Source: Clostridia bacterium | Lineage (GTDB): Bacteria; Aerophobota; Aerophobia; Aerophobales; AE-B3A | DNA length: 5,013 nt | Reading direction: 5' to 3' | Assembly (NCBI GenBank): GCA_009618505.1 | Contig: WJOQ01000248.1 | Coordinates: 1-5,013 of the forward strand | Position numbers and translations under genes: made by a program | In this document: positions 4,466 to 5,013 of the stretch, piece after piece | How the letters are laid out: every line of letters begins with the position of its first letter | Position numbering within the stretch: position 1 is the first letter of the stretch | The notes under the pieces: generated by a model | What the model was told of the DNA's origin: nothing | Databases searched by the model: none | Seen by the model: the letters and a program-made list of their open reading frames with translations, nothing else

Positions 4466-4483
4466 CAGTACAAAAATGTACTG
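4466..4483. repeat. Palindromic repeat 3, CAGTACA-AAAA-TGTACTG
   Basis: Base-for-base the same 18-bp palindrome as repeat 1. It ends 10 nt before the first TATAAT (4494), where a -35 element would be expected. A protein bound here could either activate or block that promoter. Confidence 0.85.
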
Positions 4484-4493
4484 CAAAGTACTA

Positions 4494-4508
4494 TATAATA
4501 TGTATAAT
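4494..4508 (+). promoter_or_regulatory. Two TATAAT boxes, candidate promoter toward the 24-aa ORF and recombinase
   Basis: Perfect TATAAT at 4494-4499 and 4503-4508, but no good -35 at 16-18 nt (that space is occupied by palindromic repeat 3). This fits a promoter that depends on, or is switched by, a protein bound to the repeats. It may also be simple AT-rich DNA. Confidence 0.4.
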
Positions 4509-4512
4509 AAAT

Positions 4513-4545
4513 AAGAGAAAACTCCCTTCCTTTAGGTTTTCTCTT
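4513..4545 (+). repeat. 10-bp inverted repeat AAGAGAAAAC / GTTTTCTCTT
   Basis: Perfect arms with a 13-nt loop (4523-4535), AT-rich, with no T run after the stem beyond the arm itself. It lies in the leader of any transcript from the TATAAT boxes, so it could be a weak terminator, an RNA stabiliser or a protein site. Confidence 0.5.
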
Positions 4546-4569
4546 GATTGTAAGGTGTTGGAGGTGTTG

Positions 4570-4644
4570 ATGTATAAAGGGTTACACATTTGGCGCAAAC
4601 CGCAGAATTTCACCTTTTATATACAAAGAGGAAATTTTTCTTAA
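4570..4644 (+). CDS. Small ORF with strong SD, 24 aa
   Basis: ATG at 4570 has GGAGGT (4560-4565) four bases upstream and TAA at 4642-4644. The peptide starts MYKGLHIWRKPQNF and is aromatic and basic, not hydrophobic enough for a typical type I toxin. The frame stays open back to an ATG at 4453, but that start lies inside repeat 2 with no SD, so the short version is preferred. It sits 49 nt before the recombinase gene and could be a leader peptide for it, a micro-regulator, or noise. No family recognised. Confidence 0.4.
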   Translation: MYKGLHIWRKPQNFTFYIQRGNFS

Positions 4645-4693
4645 GAAATGCTTAGGTGATCCTGATTTTTAGGCAAGGCAAAAAGGGCAATAA

Positions 4694-5013
4694 ATGAGAA
4701 AAGAACAAAAGCGAAATATTAAGTATCTGCAGCGGGCAGAATGGGAAAAGCTAAGGGCTAGTATAGATAATGTTCGGGACAAGCTCATAATCGGCCTTCT
4801 CTACGCAACCGGGGTCAGGGTAGGAGAGTTAAGCAAGCTCAGGATTGAACATATAGACTTTCAAGAGAACTTTATTTCTATCCCATGGCAAAATACCAAA
4901 ACCAAAACTGCCAGGACTGTTTATATTCCCCGGGAGAGCTTAAACGATATTAAAGCATATCTCAGACTCACCAAGAGAAAGAAAGGGTTACTTTTTGCCT
5001 TGGCAAAGAGAAG
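4694..5013 (+). CDS. Tyrosine recombinase/integrase, N-terminal part (106 aa visible)
   Basis: ATG at 4694 is preceded by an AAGGG SD, and an in-frame TAA lies directly before it (4691-4693), so the start cannot move upstream. The reading frame runs off the right edge. Residues 32-50 contain the box I signature of the phage-integrase/Xer catalytic domain, LLYATGVRVGELSKLR, with catalytic Arg at R42. The following IEHIDF and the beta-hairpin TKTKTARTVYIP (catalytic Lys likely K69 or K71) match the family. The HxxR motif and nucleophilic Tyr lie beyond the window. Only about 15 residues precede the catalytic domain, whereas most integrases carry an approximately 90-residue SAM-like core-binding domain there. 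It probably integrates the element or resolves its multimers at a nearby site. Confidence 0.9.
   Translation, partial: MRKEQKRNIKYLQRAEWEKLRASIDNVRDKLIIGLLYATGVRVGELSKLRIEHIDFQENFISIPWQNTKTKTARTVYIPRESLNDIKAYLRLTKRKKGLLFALAKR

Larger units (their letters stand above)
4309..4693. other. Non-coding repeat region, possible origin or recombination/control site (385 nt)
   Basis: Lies between the PriL-like gene and the recombinase gene. It contains three CAGTACA-type repeats, several small inverted repeats (AAGAAC/GTTCTT 4356-4374; CTTTG/CAAAG 4372-4384; CTAGA/TCTAG 4407-4417), and three TTGACA words at 4311, 4319 and 4425, the first two overlapping the left flank of repeat 1 and the last preceding repeat 2. 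It also holds TATAAT-rich DNA at 4494-4508, a 10-bp inverted repeat at 4513-4545 and a 24-aa ORF. The density of symmetric sites suits an iteron-type origin, an operator array for the recombinase gene, or an attachment/recombination site. Sequence alone does not decide. Confidence 0.55.

Noticed and set aside
4322..4483. CRISPR array
   Set aside because: Only three repeat copies, one degenerate, with unequal spacing (114 and 23 nt) and no cas gene; palindromic binding sites fit better.
4131..4486. Leftward frames across the end of the PriL-like gene and the repeats
   Set aside because: Low-complexity Tyr/Cys/Leu sequence generated by the antisense of repeats; no SD.
4453..4569. Longer 63-aa version of the small ORF starting at 4453
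   Set aside because: The ATG lies within repeat 2 and has no SD, and the frame crosses the repeats, TATAAT boxes and inverted repeat.

Overview
The window looks like part of a mobile genetic element, an integrative plasmid or a temperate or cryptic virus, in a bacterium. Bacterial signals are direct: purine-rich Shine-Dalgarno (SD) sites, a near-consensus TTGACA / TGnTATAAT promoter, and hairpin-plus-U-tract terminators. The coding sequences use TAA and TAG stops with no in-frame TGA, so standard decoding fits. The host lineage cannot be named from sequence alone. Most genes are small and unfamiliar. The recognisable ones are two ribbon-helix-helix (RHH) proteins, a primase-large-subunit-like protein and a tyrosine recombinase.

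Layout. Positions 1-2234 hold a tight leftward operon of six genes, read from 2234 down to 1: a CxxC protein, an RHH plus zinc-ribbon protein (GTG start at 1926), two coiled-coil or Q-rich proteins, a 54-aa protein and a protein cut by the window edge. Gaps are 2-34 nt and several SD sites overlap the preceding stop. Positions 2235-2932 are a 698-nt non-coding, partly very AT-rich divergent control region. It has perfect palindromes and a strong leftward terminator-like hairpin directly in front of the operon.

The rightward half starts with a strong promoter and an RHH regulator gene (2933-3352). A 269-nt spacer follows, carrying a candidate antisense RNA, a 16-aa leader ORF and a large hairpin that can mask the next SD. 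Next comes a 228-aa protein (3622-4308) with a PriL-like four-cysteine pattern and a C-terminal winged helix. Positions 4309-4693 contain near-identical palindromic repeats, promoter-like elements and a 24-aa ORF with a good SD. The window ends inside a tyrosine recombinase gene (4694 onward) that lacks the usual N-terminal DNA-binding domain.

Working model (inference). RHH regulator, antisense RNA and initiator/primase-like gene form a copy-control and replication module laid out like copG-RNAII-repB of pLS1-type plasmids, but with an unrelated PriL-like protein in the Rep position. The palindromic repeats downstream may be its origin iterons or operators for the recombinase region. The leftward operon would carry element-specific functions, possibly virion or mobilisation proteins, that cannot be assigned here.
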